Shown piece by piece: positions 44,833-55,670 of a stretch of DNA of 64,000 nucleotides. Source of the DNA: Candidatus Mycoplasma liparidae (lineage in GTDB: Bacteria; Bacillota_I; Bacilli_A; Mycoplasmatales; Mycoplasmoidaceae); assembly GCA_009884515.1 (NCBI GenBank), contig RHHX01000001.1, forward strand, positions 1-64,000, in the 5' to 3' direction. A model generated the notes under the pieces. That model was not told the DNA's origin and ran no database searches. It saw only the letters and a program-made list of their open reading frames with translations. How positions within the stretch are numbered: the first letter of the stretch is position 1; each line of letters starts with the position of its first letter. The position numbers and the translations under genes are program-made.

Positions 44833-46041
44833 ATGAATAAAACTTATGACTTAATAATTATTGGATGTGGTTATGCTGGTGCGATTACTGCTATTAATTT
44901 AAATAAAGATATTAAAACTTTAATTATTGAAAAAAATAAAACAATTTTAAAGAAATTTATTAATACTGGTGGTCCTGGTGGTAGTAATCTTACTAATAAT
45001 ATGGATATCAAAAATATAATTAATAATCATATTTTTCAAGATGGAAAATTTCTTTATTCAACTCTTAGTAATTATGGACCAAAAGAAATCATTGATTTCC
45101 TACATAATAATGACATTAAATATGAATATAAATATAAAACAAGGTTATTTTTAACTGAAGGTAATAATAAATTTAGAGATTTTATTATTAATAAAATTAA
45201 AGAAGTAGCTGAAATAAAATTCGAAGAAATTGTTAAAAAGATAAAACATAAAAATGATTTATTTTATATTACGACAAATAATGATGAGTATGTAGCAAAA
45301 AGTGTTCTTATTTCAACTGGTGGGTTAAGCCATAAGAATACTGGTGCTACTGGAGACGGTTATTATTTATTAAAAGATTTAAATCATGATTTATTAGCAT
45401 GTTACCCAATTGGAAGTTCCTTTATTTTAAAGAGCAGTCCTTTTAAATACTTAAGTGGAACAGCTTTAAAAAATGCTGTTATGACAATAAAACTTAATAA
45501 TAAAGTTATTAAAATAGAAACTCATGATTTAATGATTAGTCATGATGGATTAGCTGGTCCTTTAGTTAGAAGAGTTTCTCATTACTTTGATATTAATAAA
45601 GATTATGAATTTATTTTTTCTTTAATGTCTTGTGAGGAATTTGAAAGTAACTTTTTATATAAAAAAGATAAATTGAATAATATTTTTCAAAATTTAACTA
45701 GAAAATTGAAAAGCGGAATCTATTATCAATTAAATTTAGATCCTGATAAACAAATAGCTAATCTTTCAAAAATTGAATATTTAAAATTAAAAGACTTTAT
45801 TCTAAATACTAAATTAGATATTTTATCAACAAGAGGATTTGTTGATTCTATTTCTACTGGTGGAGGTATTGATATTAAAAATTTTGATACTAAAACATTT
45901 GAATCAAAAAAGATCCCTGGTTTATTTGCAATTGGTGAAGTTTTATCAACAGGAGTTTTAACAGGTGGTTTTAATTTAACTGTTTGCTTTTCAGAAGCTA
46001 ATACTATTGCTAATGTAATGAATAAAAAATTTATAAAGTAG
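44833..46041 (+). CDS. HI0933/YhiN-family flavoprotein
   Basis: This 402-residue FAD-dependent protein starts with YDLIIIGCGYAGAITAINL (Rossmann GxGxxG). It has NTGGPGGSNLTNN, VLISTGGLSHKNTGATGDGY and a C-terminal IGEVLSTGVLTGGFNLTVCF, all typical of the HI0933 (aminoacetone-oxidase-like) family. The real substrate is unknown. It lies 41 bases downstream of clpB on the same strand. Confidence 0.9.
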   Translation: MNKTYDLIIIGCGYAGAITAINLNKDIKTLIIEKNKTILKKFINTGGPGGSNLTNNMDIKNIINNHIFQDGKFLYSTLSNYGPKEIIDFLHNNDIKYEYKYKTRLFLTEGNNKFRDFIINKIKEVAEIKFEEIVKKIKHKNDLFYITTNNDEYVAKSVLISTGGLSHKNTGATGDGYYLLKDLNHDLLACYPIGSSFILKSSPFKYLSGTALKNAVMTIKLNNKVIKIETHDLMISHDGLAGPLVRRVSHYFDINKDYEFIFSLMSCEEFESNFLYKKDKLNNIFQNLTRKLKSGIYYQLNLDPDKQIANLSKIEYLKLKDFILNTKLDILSTRGFVDSISTGGGIDIKNFDTKTFESKKIPGLFAIGEVLSTGVLTGGFNLTVCFSEANTIANVMNKKFIK

Positions 46042-46046
46042 CTGCT

Positions 46047-46805
46047 TTATAAATTTTTTCTCACTATATCTATTTCTGATGTAAAAGTTAACACTTTTAC
46101 ATCATTAAAATTCTTTAAATCGTCTTTTATTTTATTAATAAATACATTTTCAATATTATGATTTAGATCTAAAATACAAATATCATTATTTAAGGAATCT
46201 AATCAATTGTGATATTTCATATCACATGTAATGTATAAATCAACTTTGTTTTTGGTTTCAAACATAAAACTAGATCCGCTACCACCACATATAGCAACTG
46301 TTTTGATCATTTTCTTTTCAAAGTTTTTATGATAATTAGCATGATTAACATTTAAGAGTTCTGGTAGTGATATTAAAAATATATCTAATGAAACTGGAAT
46401 TTTAAGTTCTCCCTTAAAAATATATTCACTATTATCTAATTTTTCAATGTTTTTTAAGCCTAATTTCTTGCTCAGAACATAATTCATGCCCTCATCTGAT
46501 TTATCAAAACAAGTATGTAGAAATAATATTGCGATTGAATTTTTTTTAAGTAACATTATTATTTTTTGATTATATTCATTTAATGGATATTTTTCATTTT
46601 CTAAAAAAATAGGATGATGTGCAATTATCAAATTAACATTATTATTTATTGAAAAATTAACAATATTAAGATTAATATCTAAGCAAACTAAAGCTTTATC
46701 AACTTTGTTATCATGATTAAAAAATAATCCACATTGATCAAACTCTTCTTGTGTGTTGATTGGGTATTTATCATTTAAAAAATTAAATACTTTTTGAATA
46801 TTCAT
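46047..46805 (-). CDS. Nif3/DUF34-family dinuclear metal protein
   Basis: This 252-residue protein has the Nif3 motifs: FDQCGLFF near the start, LDINLNIVNF, IIAHHPIF and LHTCFDKSDEGMNYVLS. AICGGSGSSFMFE and LYITCDMKYHNW bind the second half of the metal site. A GTP-cyclohydrolase-like fold is known; the role is not. I prefer ATG 46805 over an upstream TTG at 46820. It overlaps trmK, the usual partner in Firmicutes. Confidence 0.88.
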
Positions 46806-47451
46806 TATATACTTTCTCAATAACTTCTATTTCTTCTTTTAATTTTAAAGATACTTTATCCAAATTAGTTTTATTTATTCTTTGGTATTTAAAATTAATA
46901 AAATTTTTGAAATTACTATAATCCAAAAAATTATTAATTTTTCCAAAATACAACTCTGAAGTTGAATAAGTTTTAATAATATTATTTTGTGTTTTTTTAA
47001 CAATGATAACTTCATATCAAATATTATTTTCAATTATTTTATCTTCATTAATAATGAAGTATTTATTAATTATTAAATACTTTCTTAATTCTAATGATTT
47101 TGTATTAGTTTGAAGAATAAATATATCAATACTATTTTTATTATTATCAATAATATCAATGATCGTTTTTGAACCAAGTCCTGTTATAAAACAATAATCA
47201 ATATCAAAATCAAAATTAATATTTTTCAAACCATTATTAATAATGTTTGTTGTTTTATCTAACAGATTGTTTTTAGCTAAATTACTAATAGCTGATGCTA
47301 GTGGTTTTTTATTAATATCAATATTAATAACGTGTTTAGCTAATTTATTCTTTAATAATAGAATTGATAAATAACCATGATCACAACCAATATCAACAAT
47401 ATAATTAGCTTTTTTAATAAAATTAGAAAAATATTCTATTCTTTTAGTCAT
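46783..47451 (-). CDS. trmK: tRNA (adenine22-N1)-methyltransferase TrmK
   Basis: This protein has 222 residues. The AdoMet motif is YIVDIGCDHGYLSILLL. ITGLGSKTIIDII and FILQTNTKSLELRKYL match the TrmK family. It methylates A22 in tRNAs in other Firmicutes. The order sigA, trmK, nif3-like is conserved in Bacillus and supports all three calls. A TGA near residue 145 is Trp (NNIWYEV). Confidence 0.9.
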
Positions 47452-47455
47452 TTAA

Positions 47456-49234
47456 TTAATTATTATTATTTGGTGTGTAATTTAATAATTTAGAAATTTT
47501 AGAAGGATGCTTTAGTTTTCTCAAAGCTTTTGATTCAACTTGTCTAGCTCTTTCTCTTGTAAAATCAAATTTCTTACCAACATCTTCAAGTGTCATTGCT
47601 TGATTATATGGTGGTAAAGCATATCTTGCTCTAATAATTTCTTCTTCTTTTTCAGTTAAATATTTTTTAAACATTTCGTTTATTTCTTCATTTAAAATCA
47701 TTTTTTCAGTATATTTATCAGGTGTTAAAATTTCTGTATCAGCAATAAAATCAGAGAATTTTGATTCTTCATCATTTCCAACTGGTTTATCTAGTGAAAC
47801 TGGTTCATTATTTAATTTTTTAATTTCAGCTATTTTTTTAGCAGTAAAATGTTGATTTTTACCTGTTGAATGTTTATCCATATAATCAGCAATTTCTTCA
47901 ACAGTAGGGTCTCTGCCTAATTCTTGTAGTAAAATTCTTTCAGATTTTGCTGTTTTATTAATAGTTTCAACCATATGAACAGGAACTCTAATTGTTCTAG
48001 CTTGATCAGCAATAGCTCTTGTGATTGATTGTCTTATTCATCAAGTAGCATATGTTGAAAATTTATTACCCTTATCAGGTTCAAATTTTTCAATTGCTTT
48101 TGATAAACCTAAAGAACCTTCTTGGATTAAATCTTCAATATCAAGACCTTTACCTAAATATTTTTTTGCAATAGAAGTTACTAATCTTAAGTTAGAGTGA
48201 ATTAACTGGTTACTTGCTATTTGTCTTTCTTCAGGATTATCAGATTTTAGCATTTGAGAAACTTTTGCTTCTTGTTCTCTTTTAAGAATTTTAGAAGAAC
48301 CTAAATTACTTAAAAACATTTTAATAGCATCACCAGATTTATCAGCACCATAATTTGATGTTAAATCATCAACATCATAATCTTCTAAGTGATCACTTTT
48401 TTGAGCTGCTTTTTTATCAGTAGAAATTTTAATATCAACACTTTCAAAAATATTATAAATAGCTTTAGTTTCTTTTTTAGATAGTTTAAATTTAAGTAAA
48501 TTTCTGTCAATCTTAACTTTTTCAATAACGTTTATCATTGGTTTTTTATTTTTTTCAGTTTCCTTTATTAGTCTAATAACAACATCATAAACAAGATTTT
48601 TGTTTTTAGCAATATCAAGACCCATTTCAGAAACACCTAAAATTAAAGATCTGAAATCATTATCATCTTCAATTGATCTAGTTGTACTTAATTCAGTTTG
48701 TTTAAATTCCTTTAGAATTTTATCTCTTTTGATTTTATTTTTTGATTTTATTTTTGATTTTTCATCTTCAAATTTAATTGTTTCATTAATACTATCTTCT
48801 TCAAATTCATCATCATCTAAAATAGATAAATCTAACTCATTAGTTTTACTATTAGTATCAATTATTTCTTCAAAATCAACAGCGTCATCATCGTCATCAT
48901 CACGATTAATAGCTTCATCATCTGAGTGTATTGAAAAATCAAGTTCGTTATCATCATTAAAACTATTTTCAATATTGATATTTTGTTTTTTCTTTCTTTT
49001 TTTACCTGAATCATTAATAAAATCATCAATTAATAAGTCATTATCATTTTTTAAATTAAGAAATTCTTGTTCATCTAAAGTAATTGTATTAGCTAACATA
49101 GCTGTATCATCGGAATCTGAGTTTAATTCTTTTGTTTCATGAATAGGCGTTGTATTTGAAAAAATATTTTCATTTTCTGGAATAATATTTTTTTTACTAT
49201 TTCTGAATTTTGGTATTAATTTAGTTATTTTCAT
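47456..49234 (-). CDS. rpoD: RNA polymerase primary sigma factor
   Basis: This protein has 592 residues. The C-terminal half is standard: region 1.2 [12 protein letters not shown], region 2 [17 protein letters not shown] with FSTYATWWIRQ, region 3, and region 4.2 [20 protein letters not shown]. The N-terminal 250 residues are long and very acidic, with a DDDDDD run and a poor fit to known region 1.1. AAGGGAAG precedes ATG 49234, which I chose over upstream ATGs inside the deoA end. It is the only sigma gene here. Confidence 0.93.
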
Positions 49235-49247
49235 TAGTTGTCTTCCC

Positions 49248-50501
49248 TTATTTAATTTCATATGATTCATTAAATATTTTTATTAAATATTCATTAATTG
49301 TTTTAGTACTATATAAAGTTGCTATAAGATCATTTGCTTCAACTTTATCACCTGATTTTTGATTAAGATAAATTCCTGCATCAAAATCAATTTTAGAATC
49401 TTTATCTTTTCTACCTCCACCAAGTTCTAAATTTACCAAAGCAATTTTTTGAATATCATTATAATCTAACATACCTGATTTAGATGCTTTAATTTCAAAT
49501 TTATTTTTTGGTTTGTAATCAGAAATTATTTTTTCAACATCAACATCACTAACTGAATTTATTCATTTAACAAATTCTAAATAAGCAGAATTATCATTAA
49601 TAACTTTATCAATCATTTTAGTAGCTTCTTTTTCTGAAGTTGTTGTTTTAGTTTCTAATAAAACTACAATAATAAGATTGTAAATAACTTCTTTCAAATC
49701 ATGAGAAACTTTTTCATTTTTTAAAAAATTAATTGTTTCAATAATTTCAATTTTATTTCCAATAGCTTTACCAAGTGGTTTATTCATATCTGTTAATTGA
49801 ATTTTTAAATTACGATTGAACTTTTTAGCAATAACTTGCATTTTTTCAGAAATTTCATTTCCTTCTTTAATTGTTTTTATTAATGCTCCGTCACCAACTT
49901 TGATATCTAAGAAAATATAATCAGAATTAATGATAAATTTTTTAGAAAGAATTGAAGAAATAATTAAACCCATAGTATCGACAGTACCAGTAACATCTCT
50001 AAGCGCATAAATTATTTTATCAGCTGGAACAATATCATCTGTTTGTTGTAAAAAGATCAATTGATTTTTTTCAAAAAGTTTCATTATTTTATCATTAGAT
50101 TCAAAATAAGTATTAACTCCAATAGAATCTAATTTATCAATAGTTCCACCAGTTAAACCTAAACCTCTGCCTGATAGTTTAGCCATAGAAAAACCTAATG
50201 CTCTTAAGATAGGAGCAATAATTAAAGAAACTTTATCACCAACTCCACCTGAAGAATGTTTATCAATTAATAAATTTGTTTTTTTAAATTCTAATTTAGT
50301 TGAATATTCAACCATATATTTAGTTAGGTAATAAACTTCATTATCAGTCAATCCGATAATATTAAAAACCATCAATAATGCTGAAGCTTGATAATCTGGA
50401 ATAGTTTTATTAATAGTAAATTCTTTTATAAAAAAATGTATTTCATTTTCTGATAATTCAATATTATTTTTTTTCTTATTAATTATGTTTACTATATTCA
50501 T
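49248..50501 (-). CDS. deoA: Pyrimidine-nucleoside/thymidine phosphorylase
   Basis: This salvage enzyme releases base and (deoxy)ribose 1-phosphate. It has 417 residues. [20 protein letters not shown] is the diagnostic motif (about residues 80-99). [16 protein letters not shown] binds phosphate. The C-terminal domain [20 protein letters not shown] is typical. One TGA is Trp (FVKWINS). It follows the nfu-side terminators and precedes rpoD by 13 bases. Confidence 0.95.
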
Positions 50502-50522
50502 TGTTGTCCTATTTTAAGTAAT

Positions 50523-50546
50523 GATAAATAGTTAAAACTATTTATC
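50523..50546 (-). repeat. Hairpin upstream of deoA
   Basis: GATAAATAGTT and AACTATTTATC pair perfectly around AA. It lies between the nfu terminator and the deoA start, in the likely 5' leader of deoA. Confidence 0.6.
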
Positions 50547-50555
50547 TAAAAAATC

Positions 50556-50590
50556 AAATAGCTTATAAAACATAGTTTTATAAGCTATTT
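50556..50590 (-). terminator. Terminator of the udk-nfu cluster
   Basis: A 16-base perfect stem (AAATAGCTTATAAAAC and its complement) with an ATA loop is followed by GATTTTTTAG on the minus strand, 32 bases after the nfu stop. Confidence 0.85.
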
Positions 50591-50621
50591 TTTCATTTAA
50601 ATTATAACATATATAAAATTG

Positions 50622-50855
50622 CTATTCAACAATCTCAATGTTTTCTATTTCAGGAATTTCATCTTGAATAATTGATAATAAACCATCAACATAAGTAATA
50701 TCAACTAAGCTACATCCAATACATGAACCTAGTAGTTTTATAAAAACAGTTTTGTTTTCATATTTAATAAATTCAAGATCACCACCATCCTGATTAATAA
50801 ATGGTCGCATTGATTCAATTACTTCATTGATTCTTTCAACGATATCATTAGTCAT
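50622..50855 (-). CDS. nfu: NifU-like (Nfu) iron-sulfur scaffold
   Basis: This 77-residue protein consists of the NifU C-terminal domain only. RPFINQDGGDLEFIKYENKT then LLGSCIGCSLVD carries the cluster-binding CxxC. It may deliver clusters to MtaB, the only clear Fe-S enzyme in this window. It overlaps the upstream 86-residue gene by 8 bases. Confidence 0.92.
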   Translation of the reverse strand: MTNDIVERINEVIESMRPFINQDGGDLEFIKYENKTVFIKLLGSCIGCSLVDITYVDGLLSIIQDEIPEIENIEIVE

Positions 50856-51108
50856 GACTAACCTCCATTACTGTTATTAAAATATCACTATTAGGAGAAT
50901 AAACAAATTTTAATCAATTTTTATTTTCTAAATTGTAACGATAAATTTCATTTTCGCCTGAATAACAACAAAATACTGAATTACATAATAATTCTCTTGT
51001 TTTAGCAATTAAAAGAATGTCTGATTCAATCTTTAAAATAGGTGCTAATCTTTCTTTAATTCGATAAATTGCATGATTGGTAATAACTGTTTTTCTAAAT
51101 GTTCTCAT
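50848..51108 (-). CDS. Small conserved protein upstream of nfu
   Basis: This 86-residue protein is not recognised. It begins MRTFRKTVITNHAIYRIKER, has a CCYSGENEIYRYN strand, and contains one TGA-coded Trp (NWLKFVYS). The T-N-H-A-x-x-R-x-x-E-R start resembles small RelE/DUF4258-like folds, but only loosely. It is coupled to nfu and directly follows udk, so it may be part of the same operon. Confidence 0.7.
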
Positions 51109-51110
51109 TT

Positions 51111-51719
51111 TTAATTTTTTAAAAGAGTTTTAATCATATTTAAAACATTTTTATTATTAATGTTTGGACAAATAATATCTGCTTTATATTTTAAATTTTT
51201 AATATGTATATGAAACATTTCAGCAACTGAATCTCTTCATTGTTCTAAAATTAAATCTAACGTTCTTCCTCTTTCATTAATATCTCTTTTAATTCTTCTA
51301 ATCAAACATTCATCTGATTTTTCATCAATAAAAATGTTTAAGATTGATTGATTATTAATCTTAGAATCATATAATGATAATAAACCTTCAAAGATAATGT
51401 AATCAACATTTTTAATTTTTTGATCAGTTGGAACAATCATATCTTTTTTATAATCATACTTATTAATGATTACTAGTTCATTATTTAATAGTTTATGAAT
51501 ATCAGTATTAATTCTTTTTCAATCAAAAGCATCTGGATGATCAAAGTTAGGCTTATTTGTTCTTGTTTTAGGAATTAGATGTTTATCTAAATAATATGTA
51601 TCTTGTGATATGATAACTGGCTTAGAATTCTCTGATAAGTAATCAAATAGTATTTTAGAAAATGTAGTTTTTCCAGAACCTGAACCTCCACAAATAATTA
51701 TTAATTTTGGCATATTCAT
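51111..51719 (-). CDS. udk: Uridine kinase
   Basis: This pyrimidine-salvage kinase makes UMP or CMP. It has 202 residues. P-loop IIICGGSGSGKTTFS; SQDTYYLD, FDHPDAFDW, IIFEGLL and FIDEKSDECLIRRIKRD are standard uridine-kinase blocks. AAGGA sits four bases before ATG 51719. It acts in the same pathway as upp and deoA in this window. Confidence 0.94.
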
Positions 51720-51758
51720 AAAATCCTTAAATATCTTTATAATAAATTATATTATATA

Positions 51759-51787
51759 TTGTTATTTGGAAAAAAATAATGTAAAAT
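51759..51787 (+). promoter_or_regulatory. rpmF promoter
   Basis: TTGTTA (51759-51764) and TAAAAT (51782-51787) are 17 bases apart, about 40 bases before the rpmF start. Confidence 0.5.
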
Positions 51788-51826
51788 TTATATATTAATA
51801 TTGATATTTTTATAAAGGATGATGTA

Positions 51827-52000
51827 ATGGCAGTACCTAAAAGACGAGTCTCTAGAGCAAGAAAAGGGAATAGGAGAAGTCATGATCATTTAGATTTACC
51901 AACAGTTGTTGCTTGTAAAAATTGTGGTGAAAAAATTCAACCTCACAGAGTTTGTAAAGAATGTGGTTATTATAAAGACAGAAATGTTTTAGAAAAATAA
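51827..52000 (+). CDS. rpmF: Ribosomal protein L32
   Basis: The 57-residue protein is MAVPKRRVSRARKGNRRSHD... with zinc pairs CKNC and CKEC. AAAGGATGATG precedes ATG 51827. It is a single-gene unit on the plus strand, convergent with rpsO. Confidence 0.95.
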   Translation: MAVPKRRVSRARKGNRRSHDHLDLPTVVACKNCGEKIQPHRVCKECGYYKDRNVLEK

Positions 52001-52028
52001 TTTATAATTAAAAATTACAAATAGAGAT

Positions 52029-52059
52029 AAAAAAAATATGCTATTAGCATATTTTTTTT
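52029..52059. terminator. Bidirectional terminator rpmF/rpsO
   Basis: A 14-base stem (AAAAAAAATATGCT and its complement) with a 3-base loop and T-runs on both strands lies between the convergent genes and touches the rpsO stop. Confidence 0.85.
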
Positions 52060-52327
52060 ATCTTCTTAGACCTAATTCCTTAATAACTTTACGATATCTT
52101 TCAACATCATTTCTTTCTAAATAAGTTAGAAGTGATCTTCTCTTAGATACTTTTTGATGCAATCCTCTTTTACCAATTGTATCCTTCTTATTTATTTTCA
52201 TGTGCTCCGTTAATGAAACAATTTCAGCCGTTAAAATTGCTATTTGTACTTCTGTTTTACCAGTGTTAGTAGCGCTTTCACCGAATTTTTTTACTAAGTT
52301 CTGTTTAGTTTGTAATGATACTGCCAT
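52058..52327 (-). CDS. rpsO: Ribosomal protein S15
   Basis: This 89-residue protein binds 16S helix 22. [20 protein letters not shown] and [18 protein letters not shown] are the family core. The gene stands apart from the large operon, with a 67-base gap after rplQ. Confidence 0.97.
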   Translation of the reverse strand: MAVSLQTKQNLVKKFGESATNTGKTEVQIAILTAEIVSLTEHMKINKKDTIGKRGLHQKVSKRRSLLTYLERNDVERYRKVIKELGLRR

Positions 52328-52394
52328 TTTATTCTCCTAAGCATGTTAGTGCTAATTTTGCAAATACAAAATTACACATATCAATTTTTAATTT

Positions 52395-52757
52395 TTATAC
52401 TAATTCTAGTATAGCTTCTTCAGCATTATCACCAGGTCTTGAACCAAGTTTAAGAACACGAGTATAACCGCCATTCCGGTCTTTATATTTATCAGCTAAT
52501 TCTGTAAATAAACGATTTAAAATAGCATCAGAATCTAATTTAGATGTTGTTAAGATAATGCTTGCTGCAGCTCTTCTAGCAGCTAAGACATTTTTCTTTT
52601 TTGTCAAAGAAATAATTTTATCAACATGTCTTTGAGCTTCTTTTGCTTTAGTATGTGTTGTAATAATTTTATTATTAGCTAAAACATCAGAAACCTGTTG
52701 ACGTGTGATCATTTTATTTCTAGCACTTGTTTTACCTTTTTTATTTTGGAAAGACAT
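52395..52757 (-). CDS. rplQ: Ribosomal protein L17
   Basis: This 120-residue protein is the last gene of the alpha operon. TRQQVSDVLANNKIITTHTK and RNGGYTRVLKLGSRPGDNAE are typical. AGGAGCTTG precedes ATG 52757. Confidence 0.96.
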   Translation of the reverse strand: MSFQNKKGKTSARNKMITRQQVSDVLANNKIITTHTKAKEAQRHVDKIISLTKKKNVLAARRAAASIILTTSKLDSDAILNRLFTELADKYKDRNGGYTRVLKLGSRPGDNAEEAILELV

Positions 52758-52778
52758 TTTAACAAGCTCCTTTCATTA

Positions 52779-53759
52779 TTAATCTTTTTTTAATTTTAAA
52801 CCATATTTATTTAATGATTCTATTATATCACCAATTGATTTATTACCAAGATTACGGATTTCATTAATTTCTCTTAAAGTTTTTTCAGTCAATTCTTGGA
52901 TTGTATGAATTTGAAGATGTTTAAGGGCATTATAGGCTCTTACTGGTAAATCTAATTCTTCTATTAAAACAGATAAAGTAGATTTCTTTTTTTCTTCTTT
53001 TTTATTTTGGAAAATAATTTCTTCTTGAATTTTTTCATTAATAAAAACAATTGGATTTAAATGTTCAATTAAAATTTTTGAACCTAATGATAAAGCATCA
53101 GAAGGTGTAATAGATCCATTTGTTGCTAAATCAATTACTAATTTATCATTTAATCCTGATTTAGAATTTTTTTCTTCTTCAACATGATAATTAAAAGTTA
53201 ATACTGGATTAAAATTTGAATCAACAGAAATAATTCCAATCACATTAATACCTTCTTTATTTTCATTGAAAGAAGTATACCCTCTACCACTTGTTGCATA
53301 AATTTCCATATCAAAATTAATATCTTCACTTAATTCACAAATTTTTAGTTTAGTATTAATAATTTTAAAACCAATTGGACAAATAATATTTTCAGCGGTA
53401 ATAATACCTTTTGAATTTTTATTTATTTTTAAAACTGGTCATTTTTCTAATGGAATGTCCATTAATTCATAATGAGGAAAAATTTCTTCATCGATTTTTA
53501 ATACTAATTTTTTAATATTTAAAATAATTTCAGTAACATCCTCATAAACACCTTTGATAGATGAAAATTCATGAGTAACTCCTTCTATTCTAATAGCAAA
53601 TGGAGCAACTCCTGGAATTGAACTCAAACAAATTCTTCTTAAAGAATTTCCAATAGTTGTTCCCATGCCAAGTTCTAAAGGAGAAATTTCTACATTAATC
53701 TTATAGTCATTTTCATCTTTTATTTCTGGTTGAAGATCGTATTTTATAAATTGTTTCAT
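52779..53759 (-). CDS. rpoA: RNA polymerase alpha subunit
   Basis: This protein has 326 residues. The N-terminal assembly domain has [20 protein letters not shown]. The C-terminal domain, the Spx and UP-element target, has [20 protein letters not shown] and [13 protein letters not shown]. One TGA is Trp (LEKWPVLK). It sits between rpsK and rplQ as usual. Confidence 0.97.
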
Positions 53760-53776
53760 ATCTTTTAATTCCTATT

Positions 53777-54142
53777 CTATACTGGTTTTTTCGGTGGTCT
53801 ACAACCATTATGTGGAATTGGTGTTACATCTCTGATTGCTTTAATTGAAATTCCAGCAGCTTCAATACTTCTAATAGCAGTTTCACTACCTGAACCAATA
53901 CCATTAACATTAACTGTTACAATTTTAAGACCTAAATCTTTTGAAGTTTTAGCAGCATTGCTAGCGGCAATACCTGCTGAATATGGGGTTTTTTTCTTAG
54001 AACCTTTGTAACCAATTGAACCTGATGAGGCTCAAGAGATTACGTTCCCTTGTAAATCCGTAATTGAAATAATTGTATTATTTCTTGTAGCATGGATATG
54101 CGCAATTCCTTCTGGATTAGTTAGTTTTTTCTTTTTAGCCAT
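53777..54142 (-). CDS. rpsK: Ribosomal protein S11
   Basis: This 121-residue protein begins [20 protein letters not shown]. It has the [17 protein letters not shown] core and ends [17 protein letters not shown]. One TGA is Trp (VISWASSG), which hides it from standard-code callers. Confidence 0.97.
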
Positions 54143-54150
54143 TTTTAATC

Positions 54151-54525
54151 CTATCTACTTTCCATTTTTTTGTTAGCAACAGTTTTTCTTGGACCTTTTC
54201 TCGTTCTGGCATTCGTTTTAGTTCTTTGACCTCTAACAGGTAAACCTCTTCGATGTCTAAGTCCTCGATAACTTCCAATTTCCATAGCAAGTTTAATATT
54301 CATAGCAACTTCACGTCTCAAATCACCTTCGATTTGATATGTTGAAGCAACTTTTCTAATATTTGCTATATTTTCTTCTGATAAATCTTTTGCTCTAATA
54401 TTTTCATCAATATTAGCTTCTTTTAAGATTTTTGAAGCTATTTTTTTACCGATACCATAAACGTAAGTTAATGAAATAACAATACGTTTATTGTTTGGGA
54501 TATCTACACCTAATATACGTGGCAT
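54151..54525 (-). CDS. rpsM: Ribosomal protein S13
   Basis: This 124-residue protein starts [20 protein letters not shown]. It has the helix-two-turn-helix [12 protein letters not shown] and the C-terminal [19 protein letters not shown]. Confidence 0.97.
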   Translation of the reverse strand: MPRILGVDIPNNKRIVISLTYVYGIGKKIASKILKEANIDENIRAKDLSEENIANIRKVASTYQIEGDLRREVAMNIKLAMEIGSYRGLRHRRGLPVRGQRTKTNARTRKGPRKTVANKKMESR

Positions 54526-54532
54526 ATAACTC

Positions 54533-54646
54533 CTATCCTTGTCTCTGTTTGTGTTTTGGGTTTTTGCAAATTACTCGCACAACATTTTCTCTTTTAATGA
54601 CTTTGCAATCATTGCATATTTTCTTTACAGATGCTCTAACTTTCAT
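54533..54646 (-). CDS. rpmJ: Ribosomal protein L36
   Basis: The 37-residue protein is [20 protein letters not shown] then [13 protein letters not shown], with the C-x2-C...C...H zinc set. It lies between infA and rpsM, the usual order. Confidence 0.96.
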   Translation of the reverse strand: MKVRASVKKICNDCKVIKRENVVRVICKNPKHKQRQG

Positions 54647-54649
54647 TAT

Positions 54650-54907
54650 TTACCTCTTCTTTTTTCTATAAGTATGAATATTGTTGCTGGTGTTATGTCT
54701 GAATGTTATTCTACCTTTTGTTAAGTCATATGGACTCATTTCAATATCAACAATATCACTAGGAAGAATCATTATTTTATTTACTCTCATTTTTCCTGAA
54801 ACATGAGCAGCAATAATTTGTTTATTATCAATTAATTCGACTTCAAAATCGTTAGCTGAAAAAACATTTAGTACTTTCCCTTTTAAAGATATTTTTTCTT
54901 CTTTCAT
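54650..54907 (-). CDS. infA: Translation initiation factor IF-1
   Basis: This 85-residue OB-fold protein includes KISLKGKVLNVFSANDFEVE and DIVDIEMSPYDLTKGRITFR. The C-terminus is extended by a basic RHNTSNNIHTYRKKKR tail. Confidence 0.95.
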   Translation of the reverse strand: MKEEKISLKGKVLNVFSANDFEVELIDNKQIIAAHVSGKMRVNKIMILPSDIVDIEMSPYDLTKGRITFRHNTSNNIHTYRKKKR

Positions 54908-54920
54908 AAAACTCCTATAT

Positions 54921-55670
54921 TTATTTTGTTAATATTTCATAACCAGTATCAGTAATTAAAATCATATGTTCTCAATGACATGTTAATTTTTTATTTAATG
55001 ACATTACTGATCAATTATCTTTCGGATTAATATAATACTTATTTGATTTTGTCATTGTCATTGGTTCTATACAGATTACCATTCCACTAAGCAATTTTTC
55101 TTTCTTGAAAAAAGATGAACGGTAATTAGGAATTGATGGGTCTTCATGAATTGCGTTTCCACATCCATGACCAGTAAAATTCCTAATTAATTCATAACCA
55201 TTAGCTTCGGTATAATCTTGAATAACAGCAGCAATATCTTTAGTTAATATTCCTGGTTTTAGTATTTCAATTGCTTTCATTAAGCTCGTATAACAAACAT
55301 CATTAATTCTTTTTGCTTCTAAAGTGCCTTCGCCAATAATAATTGTAAAAGCAGCATCACAGAAGTGTTCTTGATATTTAACACCAACATCAAAAGTAAC
55401 CATATCACCATCTTTTAAAAGATAGTCTGTTGGTACTCCATGAATTAAACAATCATTAACAGAAATACAAATATTTTTTGGAAAGTCTAAATATTTAAAA
55501 AATGCAGAAGTTCCGCCATTTTTTAAAATAACTTCCTTAGCAATTAAATCTAATTCATTTAGACTTATTCCTACTTTAACATTTGATGAAATAGCTTCTC
55601 GAGTTAATTTTCAAATATCACATGCTTTTTTGATTAATTCAATGTCTTTTTTTGTTTTAATTAAATTCAT
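54921..55670 (-). CDS. map: Methionine aminopeptidase
   Basis: This M24A metallopeptidase removes the initiator Met. It has 249 residues. CLIHGVP, VTFDVGVKYQEHFCDAAFT (two Asp), FTGHGCGNAIHEDP (His) and VICIEPM (Glu) give the five metal ligands. Three TGA codons are Trp. It overlaps adk by 14 bases. Confidence 0.95.

Noticed and set aside
48600..49142. 180-residue Ser-rich plus-strand frame
   Set aside because: It is antisense to the acidic part of rpoD, where Asp/Glu codons create open Ser/Leu frames.
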